From RGVD01 sp040403075 (GTDB taxonomy: Bacteria; Bacteroidota; Bacteroidia; UKL13-3): DNA of 44,420 bases. A model generated the notes under the pieces. That model saw only the letters and a list, made by a program, of their open reading frames with translations, was not told the origin of the DNA and made no database searches. Below, piece after piece: positions 32,588-40,582 of the stretch. A program made the translations under genes and the position numbers. The DNA is taken from assembly GCA_040403075.1 (NCBI GenBank), contig JBBALJ010000018.1, positions 1 through 44,420 on the forward strand, written 5' to 3'. Position 1 is the stretch's first letter, and every line of letters starts with the position of its first letter.

Positions 32588-33026
32588 AAGAATTTTGTTT
32601 GAATTTTAAAATTTTAAACTTCCCATTTCTCGAATGAGTTCAAAGCGAATGGTAGCTACTTAAAGGCTTCTACTTCCAATGATTGCCGAAGCATAAGCAA
32701 TCTGCAATTCCCTTAGGTATTGCTTATTTATATTTCTTAGCTACTTTCGTAGCTAAATAGGGTGTAATTTTATTAGCATAGGTTATCACTTTATTTATTT
32801 ATAGGCTTGTGGGTGTTACAGCACCTGCAAGCTTTTTTGTTTATTGTTTGTTTTTGCCTAATGTCCGATTAATTATTATTTTTTGCTTAATTATTCCTTT
32901 TCACATATCAAAAACTAAAGCGTATCAAGGGTATGCTAATTAAACAAGATTAACAACCATTCAAAAAAAAAAAACGCAATTTAAATTATCAATAGTTTGA
33001 TTCTCAATTATTTTTATTTCTAACAA
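32588..33026. other. Gene-free stretch with a run of hairpins
   Basis: No credible gene is present. Exact inverted repeats are ATAAGCAAT/ATTGCTTAT (32693-32701 and 32719-32727) and TTAGCTAC/GTAGCTAA (32737-32744 and 32749-32756), followed by the terminator-like hairpin at 32805-32832. A short plus-strand RNA ending at that terminator is possible, but I found no promoter for it. The remainder up to 33026 is A/T-rich with no clear signal. Confidence 0.45.
32805..32838 (+). terminator. Terminator-like hairpin without an obvious gene
   Basis: GCTTGTGGGTG (32805-32815) pairs with CACCTGCAAGC (32822-32832), with two G-T wobbles and a six-base loop, followed by six T. No plus-strand gene lies upstream, so the transcript it ends is unknown. 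Confidence 0.6.
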
Positions 33027-33056
33027 TTGTGGTTTAAACTAAATTAAAAATATTTG
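33027..33056 (+). promoter_or_regulatory. Promoter of the split 33110-33847 gene
   Basis: TTG (33027-33029), 19 bases, then AATATTTG (33049-33056), one base off TAnnTTTG. The leader would be about 50 bases. Confidence 0.5.
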
Positions 33057-33109
33057 CGTTTATTTGTTTTGTTAATCTATTATTAATCAAATAAAACAAC
33101 ATTATTAAC

Positions 33110-33847
33110 ATGCCAACCACACAAAGAAATTACAAAAACAAAGATGTGGAAATGCTTATTACAGCTTCAACCATCATCGAAAATGCCATTGCCAACAAGG
33201 TTTTTCTTCAGAAAAAACGTAGCACTTGGGCTGATCCTTTTTTTAATAACATTAAAGATAGGATTGAAAATGCAATTCAAACCTATCTAGGGGTAGATAG
33301 TGCAAAAGATTTAAGACAAGCAACCATGACAGTGCTTGGCATTCAGAAAGAAGCCATAAGCCAATTGGCAGAACTAAAAATTCAAATTAGCGAAGACTTT
33401 AAATCTGAAAAGCCTAGAAGAGATGAAATATTAAATCAATTAGGCTTTACAAGTTATTTGAAAGATGTTCAGAAAAAAGACCAAAAAGCCTTAATAAACC
33501 TATTATTTCAATACAAAACAAACTTAAGCAAAGACCTTAAAACATAAATAACAAAAAAAGGCACCTCTCCTGCATTGTTAGATGCTATTATGGGTTATGC
33601 TGACATTTTGAAAAACGCAGATGTGAGCCAAGAAACCTTAAAAAGTTCTCGCAAGGCAATCACTGCCACTTCAGTTACAGAGTTTAATGATATATACGAC
33701 CAAGTTATAAGTATCAGTAAAATAGCTAGTAAATTCTATAAAGACCAACCCGAAATGAAAGTGCAGTTTAGTTATAGCAAAGTGGGTAATGTGTTAAAAG
33801 CAAAATCAAAAACAGCAGAAACAACCCCACCAGCTCCAAACAAATAA
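33110..33847 (+). pseudogene. Conserved hypothetical protein split by one in-frame stop codon
   Basis: One reading frame of 246 codons runs from ATG 33110 to TAA 33845-33847, with a single internal TAA at 33545-33547. The first part ends TNLSKDLKT and the second continues ITKKGTSPALLDAIMGYADI in the same frame. Both halves are helical, Lys/Gln-rich and of the same style, so they are one protein. TAA could come from GAA by one base change. The remainder is undamaged and has its own promoter and terminator, so the change is recent, or a sequencing error. The N-terminus PTTQRNYKNKDVEMLI resembles a Bacteroidota family without known function, as far as I remember. If not read through, the product is 145 residues. 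Confidence 0.7.
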
Positions 33848-33866
33848 TTTTCATCAAAATATATAT

Positions 33867-33898
33867 GGTAAAAGGCTTTCAATCGAAAGCCTTTTACC
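33867..33898 (+). terminator. Strong terminator after the split gene
   Basis: GGTAAAAGGCTTTC (33867-33880) and GAAAGCCTTTTACC (33885-33898) are exact 14-base arms with a four-base loop, followed by TTTAATAAA. Confidence 0.8.
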
Positions 33899-33919
33899 TT
33901 TAATAAATGTCGTAAATTT

Positions 33920-34128
33920 TCACAAAACACTCCGAAGAACACTTATATGACAGGGAAAAGCATTTTCATGACAGGGAAGCTCATTTATAGAAAGCGGCAA
34001 GAGATTTATTAGACATGGCAATTCATTTACAAGAGGCGGAAAGTCAGTTTCATGACAGGGAAATTCACTTATAGAAGACGGAAGGAGATTTATATAACTC
34101 GGAAGGTCATTAATAGCTTTCCGAAACT
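33920..34128. repeat. 21-base minisatellite with 84-base higher-order period
   Basis: About ten diverged copies of a 21-base unit occupy this stretch; recurring words are TCATGACAGGGAA and CTTATAGAA. The copies at 33961-33981 and 34045-34065 match best, 84 bases apart, and their neighbours match in the same order, so four-unit blocks were duplicated. On the minus strand 33923-34126 is one open frame of 68 codons coding a seven-residue repeat of the type I-N-E-L-P-C-x. It has a stop directly upstream and no start codon. It may be a relic of a coding repeat or a non-coding tandem repeat. Confidence 0.7.
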
Positions 34129-34147
34129 AAGGCTTATTAGGATGTAT

Positions 34148-34189
34148 AGTCCCTCTCCTTTGGAGCATTACTAAGGGAGGGGCTTCAGC
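34148..34189. repeat. Imperfect GC-rich hairpin after carB
   Basis: AGTCCCTCTCC near 34158-34168 can pair with GGGAGGGGCT near 34184-34193, with mismatches, between carB and the minisatellite. It may serve as the carB terminator, but no T-run follows on the minus strand. Confidence 0.3.
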
Positions 34190-34197
34190 TCTTACTA

Positions 34198-37017
34198 TTA
34201 CCTACTCAAAAACATACTCTTCTCTTTCATATACTGACGGAAAAGAGGGTCATGAAGGTCTTTGATGAAACGTATGGCTTCACCTGTGCTTTTCATTTCA
34301 GGGCCTAATTCTTTATTTACACCAGGGAATTTTTCGAATGAGAAAACGGGCTCTTTTATGGCATATCCAACCAACTTTCTTTCAAATGTAAAGTCTTTCA
34401 ACTTATGTGTGCCCATCATTATTTTGGTGGCAATATTGATGAAAGGTATTTGGTAGGCTTTTGCTATAAATGGCACAGTACGACTAGCTCTAGGGTTTGC
34501 TTCAATCACATACACTTTCTCGTTTTTGATAGCAAATTGAATGTTTAACAAACCGCGAATATTCATTTTATGTGCTAGGTTAATCGCATAAGACTCCATT
34601 TGCTGTTGCACGTTTGCACTTAAACTAAAAGGAGGTAAAACCGCACTTGAATCACCGCTGTGAATACCTGCAGGCTCTATATGTTCCATCATACCTATGA
34701 TGTGTACATCTTCGCCATCACATATTAAATCTATTTCAGCTTCTTCAGCTCTGTCTAAGAAATGGTCAATAAGTATGCTATTGCCAGGTAAATCACCCAA
34801 AAGGTCAATAACAGCTTTTTCCAATTCCTCATCGTTAATAACAATCTTCATGCCTTGACCACCTAATACATAACTAGGTCTCACCAGCACAGGGTATCCC
34901 ACTTTTTGGGCTACAGCAATGGCTTCATCAGCATCCATAGCAACACCATAGTTAGGGTATGGAATATCTAATTCTTTTAATAAATCCGAAAACTGCCCAC
35001 GGTCTTCAGAAATATCCATATCGGTGAAACTGGTTCCTATAATTTTAATTCCTTTTTGGTGTAGTTTTTTAGCCAACTTCAAAGCAGTTTGACCGCCCAA
35101 TTGAACAATTACACCTTCTGGTTTTTCAAGCTCGATAATCTCTAATAAGTGTTCCCAAAATACAGGTTCAAAATACAGTTTATCTGCCATGTCAAAATCT
35201 GTTGAAACCGTTTCAGGGTTGCAATTAATCATGATGGCTTCGTAGCCACTTTCTTTGGCGGCTAACAATCCATGCACACAGCAATAATCAAACTCTATGC
35301 CTTGACCAATGCGGTTTGGTCCAGAACCTAATACTATTATTTTTTTGTTATCGGTTGGGAAGCTTTCATTCTCACCATCAAAGGTTGAGTAGAAATAATT
35401 GGTAGGTGATGGAAACTCGGCAGCACAAGTATCAACCGTTTTGAAAACACGTTTAATACCATTAGCATCACGCAGTGCTTTCACATCTGAGTCTGTTGCA
35501 TCTGAACCTAAGAGAAAAGCAATCTGCTCATCGCTATAACCTTTTTCTTTTAACTCAACCAATAATTCGTGTGGAATATTTTTCAAACTAAAACGTTTTG
35601 CTTCAGTTTCAATCCTCACCATTTCGTTAATTTGGGTCAAAAACCATCTATCAATTTTGGTTATTTTTTCAATTGATGAAATAGGGACACCAAGGCTCAA
35701 TGCATCTTTTACCGCAAAAATTCTATCCCAACTAGGATTGGTTAATTTTTCAATAATGTCTTCAAGGTTTCTGTTTTGGTAACCATCCGCTCCTAAACCA
35801 TTGCGTTTAATTTCTAAACTTTGTGTGGCTTTTTGTAAGGCTTCAATAAAGGTTCTACCAATGCCCATAACCTCGCCAACGGCTTTCATTTGAAGGCCTA
35901 GGGTTTTATTTGCACCTTTAAATTTATCAAAATTAAATCTTGGTATTTTTACAATCACATAATCAATAGCAGGTTCAAAGTATGCCGAAGTAGTCTTAGT
36001 TACTGGGTTTTTTAACTCATCTAAGCTATAACCAATAGCTAATTTAGCGGCAATTTTAGCAATTGGATAACCAGTAGCCTTACTTGCCAATGCTGATGAA
36101 CGCGATACGCGAGGGTTGATTTCTACTGCTATGATATCTTCGTCAGCAGGATTAACAGCAAACTGTACATTACATCCACCATGAAAATTACCAATGCTAC
36201 GCATCATGTGGATGGCCATATCACGCATACGTTGGTAGCACGAATCGCTTAGTGTCATGGCAGGTGCTACGGTAATCGAATCACCCGTATGAACACCCAT
36301 TGGGTCAAAGTTTTCAATCACACATATCACCGCCACATTATCGTTTTTGTCTCGAAGTAATTCTAATTCATATTCTTTCCAACCAAATACTGCTTTCTCA
36401 ACCAATACTTCATGGGTAGGAGACGCTGTTAAACCTCTTTGTAAAGCAGCATCTAATTCTTCTTTTTTCCAAACAAATCCTCCTCCAGTTCCACCAAGAG
36501 TGTAAGAAGGGCGAATAACCAAAGGAAATCCTATTTCTTGCGCAATTTCTTTTCCCTCTAAAAATGAGTTGGCAGTGCGACTAGGCGCTACACCTATGCC
36601 TATTTCAATCATTTTTTGTCTGAAAAGCTCTCTATTTTCTACAGTGTCTATGGCTTTGGTATCTACACCAATCATGCGCACATTGTATTTTTCCCAAAGT
36701 CCAATTTCTTCACATTCAATGGCTAAGTTCAAGGCAGTTTGACCACCCATGGTTGGCAATACAGCATCTATTTGTCTTTCTTGAAGGATTTTTTCTATTG
36801 AATCACTAGTCAATGGCCAAAGATATACATGGTCGGCAGTAACATTATCGGTCATAATGGTGGCAGGGTTTGAGTTTATTAGAGAAACTTCAATTCCTTC
36901 CTCTTTGAGTGAGCGCGAAGCTTGACTTCCTGAATAATCAAACTCGCAAGCCTGACCAATAATGATAGGTCCGCTTCCAATAATTAGTACCGATTTTATG
37001 CTATTGTCTTTTGGCAT
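34198..37017 (-). CDS. carB: Carbamoyl-phosphate synthase large subunit without MGS domain
   Basis: CarB makes carbamoyl phosphate from bicarbonate, ATP and ammonia passed on by CarA, for arginine and pyrimidine synthesis. Two homologous ATP-grasp halves are present. The first starts SVLIIGSGPIIIGQACEFDY and the second IIVLGSGPNRIGQGIEFDYC; both carry the VRPSYTLGG/VRPSYVLGG loops. The protein ends after PEMKSTGEAIRFIKDLHDPL and FRQYMKEKSMFLSR at 939 residues. E. coli CarB has about 1070 residues because of a C-terminal MGS-like regulatory domain, which is missing here. The stop is followed by an ordinary intergenic region, and such short CarB proteins occur in Bacteroidota, so I do not call it a pseudogene. 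Allosteric control by UMP or ornithine should be absent or different. Confidence 0.95.
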   Translation of the reverse strand: MPKDNSIKSVLIIGSGPIIIGQACEFDYSGSQASRSLKEEGIEVSLINSNPATIMTDNVTADHVYLWPLTSDSIEKILQERQIDAVLPTMGGQTALNLAIECEEIGLWEKYNVRMIGVDTKAIDTVENRELFRQKMIEIGIGVAPSRTANSFLEGKEIAQEIGFPLVIRPSYTLGGTGGGFVWKKEELDAALQRGLTASPTHEVLVEKAVFGWKEYELELLRDKNDNVAVICVIENFDPMGVHTGDSITVAPAMTLSDSCYQRMRDMAIHMMRSIGNFHGGCNVQFAVNPADEDIIAVEINPRVSRSSALASKATGYPIAKIAAKLAIGYSLDELKNPVTKTTSAYFEPAIDYVIVKIPRFNFDKFKGANKTLGLQMKAVGEVMGIGRTFIEALQKATQSLEIKRNGLGADGYQNRNLEDIIEKLTNPSWDRIFAVKDALSLGVPISSIEKITKIDRWFLTQINEMVRIETEAKRFSLKNIPHELLVELKEKGYSDEQIAFLLGSDATDSDVKALRDANGIKRVFKTVDTCAAEFPSPTNYFYSTFDGENESFPTDNKKIIVLGSGPNRIGQGIEFDYCCVHGLLAAKESGYEAIMINCNPETVSTDFDMADKLYFEPVFWEHLLEIIELEKPEGVIVQLGGQTALKLAKKLHQKGIKIIGTSFTDMDISEDRGQFSDLLKELDIPYPNYGVAMDADEAIAVAQKVGYPVLVRPSYVLGGQGMKIVINDEELEKAVIDLLGDLPGNSILIDHFLDRAEEAEIDLICDGEDVHIIGMMEHIEPAGIHSGDSSAVLPPFSLSANVQQQMESYAINLAHKMNIRGLLNIQFAIKNEKVYVIEANPRASRTVPFIAKAYQIPFINIATKIMMGTHKLKDFTFERKLVGYAIKEPVFSFEKFPGVNKELGPEMKSTGEAIRFIKDLHDPLFRQYMKEKSMFLSR

Positions 37018-37082
37018 GTGTCCAAGGTGTAAATAAGTGAATGTGAGGATGTGCAGTTTAAATGCAGCATCTTAAAATTGGG

Positions 37083-37090
37083 CAAAGATA
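37083..37090 (-). promoter_or_regulatory. -7 box of carB
   Basis: The minus strand reads TATCTTTG, a perfect TAnnTTTG, 65 bases before the carB ATG. A TTTG lies 16 bases upstream, somewhat close for a -33 element. Confidence 0.5.
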
Positions 37091-37213
37091 TATACATCAC
37101 CTCAAACAAAAGCATGATGTTGAAATATTCTTTAAAAATGATTTTATAGAATATGGATTAGGGTAATACAATCAATTTAAAGATATATCAAATTATGGTG
37201 TTTAATATTTTAG

Positions 37214-37243
37214 TTTGAAAAAGGCCTAGAACTTTTACATTTG
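37214..37243 (+). promoter_or_regulatory. Promoter of the TPR-like gene and ltaE
   Basis: TTTG (37214-37217), 18 bases, then TACATTTG (37236-37243), a full match. The ATG of the gene is at 37250, only 6 bases later, so the mRNA would be leaderless or nearly so. The in-frame TTG at 37241 is inside the -7 box and cannot be the start. Confidence 0.75.
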
Positions 37244-37249
37244 TGCATC

Positions 37250-37774
37250 ATGATTAGAAAAACAATCTATTTGATTCTTTTATTAATTTTTATTGCTGGA
37301 TTGGGTTATGTGGCCTATCGTTTCTACGATATTCAAAAAAATGGCAACCATGCTGCTCTCTTTGATAAATACTATAAACCCTATTCTAATTATTGGACAA
37401 ATAATATGGTTGATAATGATACCAGTCATTTTGAGGTAATAGCCATGAAATACTATGTCGCCAAAGACTATAACCTAGCTATTGAGACCTTTCACCGCTT
37501 TGAACCCGAAAAGGCAGATGATGGCAATTATAATTTGTATTTGGGGATTTCTTATATCCAAACAGGTTTTGATAATTTAGCTGAAATTCATTTGTATACT
37601 GCTGTTGATAGTTACAAGGAGTTTAATAATATTTATACCGCCAAATGGTACCTAGCCTTGGCGTACCTCAAGAGTGAGCGAAACAAAGAATGCAAAAAGC
37701 TCTTGAATGAAATTATCAATGTAAACGCACCGTTTAAGAACAAGGCCAAAGAGCTATTAGACGAATTGAACTAG
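37250..37774 (+). CDS. Membrane-anchored TPR-like protein
   Basis: The 174-residue protein has an N-terminal membrane anchor (about 5-24, KTIYLILLLIFIAGLGYVAY). About 120 residues of helical repeats follow: YYVAKDYNLAIETFHRF, LYLGISYIQTGFDNLAEIHL and WYLALAYLKSERNKECKKLL. These fit two to three tetratricopeptide repeats, used for protein contacts. ATG 37250 is used because the promoter ends at 37243. It is 4 bases before ltaE, so the two are co-transcribed. The partner is unknown. Confidence 0.75.
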   Translation: MIRKTIYLILLLIFIAGLGYVAYRFYDIQKNGNHAALFDKYYKPYSNYWTNNMVDNDTSHFEVIAMKYYVAKDYNLAIETFHRFEPEKADDGNYNLYLGISYIQTGFDNLAEIHLYTAVDSYKEFNNIYTAKWYLALAYLKSERNKECKKLLNEIINVNAPFKNKAKELLDELN

Positions 37775-37778
37775 AAGT

Positions 37779-38807
37779 ATGATTGATTTAAGAAGTGATA
37801 CCGTAACACGACCAAGTCCAGCTATGCTTGATGCCATGATGAAGGCTAAAGTGGGAGATGATGTGTTTGCCGAAGATGAAACCGTGAATGAATTGCAGCA
37901 ATATGCAGCAGATATGTTTGGTATGGAAGCAGCTTTGTTTTGCCCAAGTGGCACCATGACCAATCAAATTGCAATTAAAATACATACACAAGCAGGGGAG
38001 GAAATTATCTGTCACGATTTATCACATGTGTACCTATATGAAGGTGGTGGAATTGCCTTTAATTCGGGCTGCTCCGTACGATTGATATCTGGTAATAATG
38101 GAAGATTCACAGCTAAAGATGTAGAAGAAAACATCAATAAGGAAGATATTCATTTTCCTCGAACACGCTTGGTTTGTGTTGAAAATACAGTAAACAAAGG
38201 CGGAGGGGCTTGTTGGGATTTGGATGAACTTAAAAAGATTAAACAAGTTTGTACCGATCATAATTTGGCTTTGCATCTAGATGGCGCTAGGTTGTTTAAT
38301 GCCTTGGTAGCCAAAAACCAAGACCCAAGGATATATGGAACTATTTTTAATACCATTTCCATTTGCTTGTCTAAGGGTTTAGGAGCTCCAGTAGGCTCGC
38401 TGTTATTGGGAAGTAAAGAGCATATTTACAAAGCCAAGCGCATTCGTAAAGTGTTTGGTGGAGGTATGAGACAAGCAGGTTTTCTAGCGGCTGCAGGCTT
38501 GTATGCCCTTCAAAACAATATTGATAGACTTGAGATTGATAATAAACGTGCAGCAATTATTGCTGAAGCGTTATCAAAAAAGGCCTTTGTTGAAAGCATC
38601 TTACCTGTTGAAACCAATATTGTTATCTTTAAAATTAAAGATGAATTTTTGGTTGAAAATTTCTTGTCGGTATTGCAACAACATCATATCAAAGCAGTGA
38701 GTATGGGTAAAAATAAAGTAAGATTTGTGATGCATCTTGATATCACACAAAACGATTTTGACGCCCTGCTTCATGTGATTGAAAGCATGGATTTGAAGTT
38801 GGTTTAA
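37779..38807 (+). CDS. ltaE: Low-specificity L-threonine aldolase
   Basis: This PLP enzyme cleaves threonine or allo-threonine to glycine and acetaldehyde. The start MIDLRSDTVTRPSPAMLDAM is typical. PLP contacts are visible in CPSGTMTNQIAIK, ENTVNKGGG and HLDGARLFNA (Asp168), and the Schiff-base lysine is Lys199 in ICLSKGLGAPVGS. Length (342 aa) is normal. It follows the TPR-like gene by 4 bases. The nested-palindrome element lies between its stop and the convergent pyrF. Confidence 0.94.
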   Translation: MIDLRSDTVTRPSPAMLDAMMKAKVGDDVFAEDETVNELQQYAADMFGMEAALFCPSGTMTNQIAIKIHTQAGEEIICHDLSHVYLYEGGGIAFNSGCSVRLISGNNGRFTAKDVEENINKEDIHFPRTRLVCVENTVNKGGGACWDLDELKKIKQVCTDHNLALHLDGARLFNALVAKNQDPRIYGTIFNTISICLSKGLGAPVGSLLLGSKEHIYKAKRIRKVFGGGMRQAGFLAAAGLYALQNNIDRLEIDNKRAAIIAEALSKKAFVESILPVETNIVIFKIKDEFLVENFLSVLQQHHIKAVSMGKNKVRFVMHLDITQNDFDALLHVIESMDLKLV

Positions 38808-38842
38808 GCATAATCTATTGGATTACAAATCCAAAGTTTATA

Positions 38843-39018
38843 AGTCGGGATTGCAATTATAAGTGTTCGAAACATGGTTTTTGATGTTGAACCCCTTCAG
38901 GGTTCTGTTTTGCTTTTTGCTATTTTACCGTGGGTTTCACCCACGGCTATAAATATTTTACCCCTTTGGGGTAAGCAAACTTTAAGGTTTCGAACACTTA
39001 TAATTGCAAATCCCGACT
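38843..39018. repeat. 176-base nested-palindrome element (MITE-like)
   Basis: The ends 38843-38873 (31 bases, starting AGTCGGGATTGCAATT) and 38987-39018 (32 bases) are inverted repeats, identical except for one extra A. Inside stand three perfect hairpins: GAACCC/GGGTTC (38889-38894 and 38900-38905), CCGTGGGT/ACCCACGG (38928-38935 and 38939-38946) and TTACCCC/GGGGTAA (38958-38964 and 38968-38974). The element has no gene. It fills most of the convergent spacer between ltaE and pyrF. I see no target-site duplication. It could be a non-autonomous repeat, a bidirectional terminator or a structured RNA. Confidence 0.75.
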
Positions 39019-39046
39019 AGCTTCCTGATGTTGTTAACAAAATAAG

Positions 39047-39847
39047 CTACAAGTAACTCGCCATTTCATCAGACATTTTCTTAGCTTCTTCTTTGGCTTT
39101 TTCGGCAAAGTCTGTATTGGAAGAAGCGTAAATAATACTTCTAGAAGCATTAATCAATAAGCCAATATCAGGGTTCATACCATGTTTTACTACCTCCGCT
39201 AAGCTTCCGCCTTGGGCACCTACACCAGGAACCAATAAAAAATGATCAGGTACAATTTTTCTGATTCGCAAAAATTCTTCAGCTTTGGTAGCACCCACCA
39301 CAAACATGGCATTGCCGCTATTTGTAAAAGCAGAGGTGGTTATTAACACTCGTTCGTATAAGAAATCATCACCCATCTTTTCTTGCTCGTAGTCTTTGCT
39401 ACCTTCGTTTGATGTAAGCGCCAATACAATTCCCCATTTGTCTTGGTATTGAAAAAACGGCTCAATGGAATCTTTGCCCATATAAGGTGCAAGTGTTATC
39501 GAGTCAAAAGAAAGGGTTTCGAAAAAAGCACGAGCATACATGTGGCTGGTATTACCTATGTCGCCTCTTTTGGCATCTGCAATTGTGAAAATATTTTTAG
39601 GAATGTATTGCAGGGTTTTCTCCATGCTCTCCCAACCTTTGGCTCCATTGGCCTCAAAAAAGGCTGTGTTAATTTTATAGGCTACGCAATAATCTTTGGT
39701 AGCGTCAATAATGGCTTTGTTAAACTCAAAAACAGGGTCTTCTGTGTCTAGTAAATGGGCGGGTATTTTCTTTATATCTGTGTCTAAACCAACACATAGG
39801 AAACTTTTCTTTTGACGAATTTCACTAATTAACTGCTCACGATTCAT
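39047..39847 (-). CDS. pyrF: Orotidine 5'-phosphate decarboxylase
   Basis: PyrF converts OMP to UMP, the last step of de novo pyrimidine synthesis. The catalytic motif DAKRGDIGNT (91-100) carries the Asp-Lys-Asp array; LCVGLDTD (17-24) and VAYKINTAFFE (55-65) are further active-site strands. Length (266 aa) and sequence style fit the type 2 enzymes. It follows a beta-barrel gene by 4 bases on the same strand. Like carB in this window it serves pyrimidine synthesis, but the two are not in one operon. Confidence 0.95.
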   Translation of the reverse strand: MNREQLISEIRQKKSFLCVGLDTDIKKIPAHLLDTEDPVFEFNKAIIDATKDYCVAYKINTAFFEANGAKGWESMEKTLQYIPKNIFTIADAKRGDIGNTSHMYARAFFETLSFDSITLAPYMGKDSIEPFFQYQDKWGIVLALTSNEGSKDYEQEKMGDDFLYERVLITTSAFTNSGNAMFVVGATKAEEFLRIRKIVPDHFLLVPGVGAQGGSLAEVVKHGMNPDIGLLINASRSIIYASSNTDFAEKAKEEAKKMSDEMASYL

Positions 39848-39851
39848 GCAG

Positions 39852-40526
39852 CTAAAATATTAAGTTAAATTCAAGTACAAAAGTATTCAAGGTTTTTCCG
39901 TTAGAATTTGTGTTGGCATACACCCCATTATTAAGGTTGTTCAATCCTATTTTGCTCTTTATTTGAAAACCTACAAAAGGCGTATGATACTGATAGGCAG
40001 CAGCAATGCCATAATCATAATCTGCTACTTTGGGTTTGTTGCCTTCAGGCAAAGGATTGTTATTTAAATACAATGAGGAATTGATTAAGGTTGAATAATA
40101 AGGTCCAAGTAAAAGCCTCACATTGATGCTGTTTTTATAAGGCATATACATAAACATTACAGGCAAATCAATATACATCAAGCGAATGGTGGTGTATTGA
40201 GTATCTACATTATTGTATTTGAAATTACTACCTCTGAAAGAGCCTGTTAATTCGGCCTGCAAAGCAGTGTGTTTACCTAATTTTCTCTTCACATACATGC
40301 CTCCATTTAATCCAAATGAAGCTTGGGCTCTATCGGCTTCGCTGCCTGTGAGGGTATTCATCTGAAAGCCCATAATCACACCTAGACGATATTCTCCATC
40401 GGGTTCAGGTTTCGCTATTTTTTCATCATCATCGTATTGTAGGCTGTCGGCTTCAGTTTGTGCCAAGCTTGCCTGACAGGTAAATAATGCCAAACACAAA
40501 ATAAAGACTTTAATTAAGGGCTTCAT
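39852..40526 (-). CDS. Outer-membrane beta-barrel protein
   Basis: The 224-residue protein has a signal peptide (about 1-22, ending ASLA before Gln). Alternating amphipathic strands follow: YRLGVIMGFQMNTLTG, FGLNGGMYVKRKLGKHTALQ and YTTIRLMYIDLPVMFMYMPY. The C-terminus is NTFVLEFNLIF with a final Phe, typical of small Bacteroidota barrels of the PorT/OMP_b-brl_2 type. Substrate unknown. A -7 box (TAATTTTG, 40534-40541 on the minus strand) lies 7 bases before the ATG. pyrF follows 4 bases downstream. Confidence 0.8.
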   Translation of the reverse strand: MKPLIKVFILCLALFTCQASLAQTEADSLQYDDDEKIAKPEPDGEYRLGVIMGFQMNTLTGSEADRAQASFGLNGGMYVKRKLGKHTALQAELTGSFRGSNFKYNNVDTQYTTIRLMYIDLPVMFMYMPYKNSINVRLLLGPYYSTLINSSLYLNNNPLPEGNKPKVADYDYGIAAAYQYHTPFVGFQIKSKIGLNNLNNGVYANTNSNGKTLNTFVLEFNLIF

Positions 40527-40582
40527 GGTATTGCAAAATTATTTAGTTTAACGAAGTTCTGACTTAATTTATTCTTATTATT

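Noticed and set aside
33920..34128. CRISPR array
   Set aside because: The units follow each other without unique spacers and are themselves diverged; no cas genes are near.
34198..37017. carB as a truncated pseudogene
   Set aside because: Both ATP-grasp halves are complete and the end falls at a domain border; the short form is usual in Bacteroidota.
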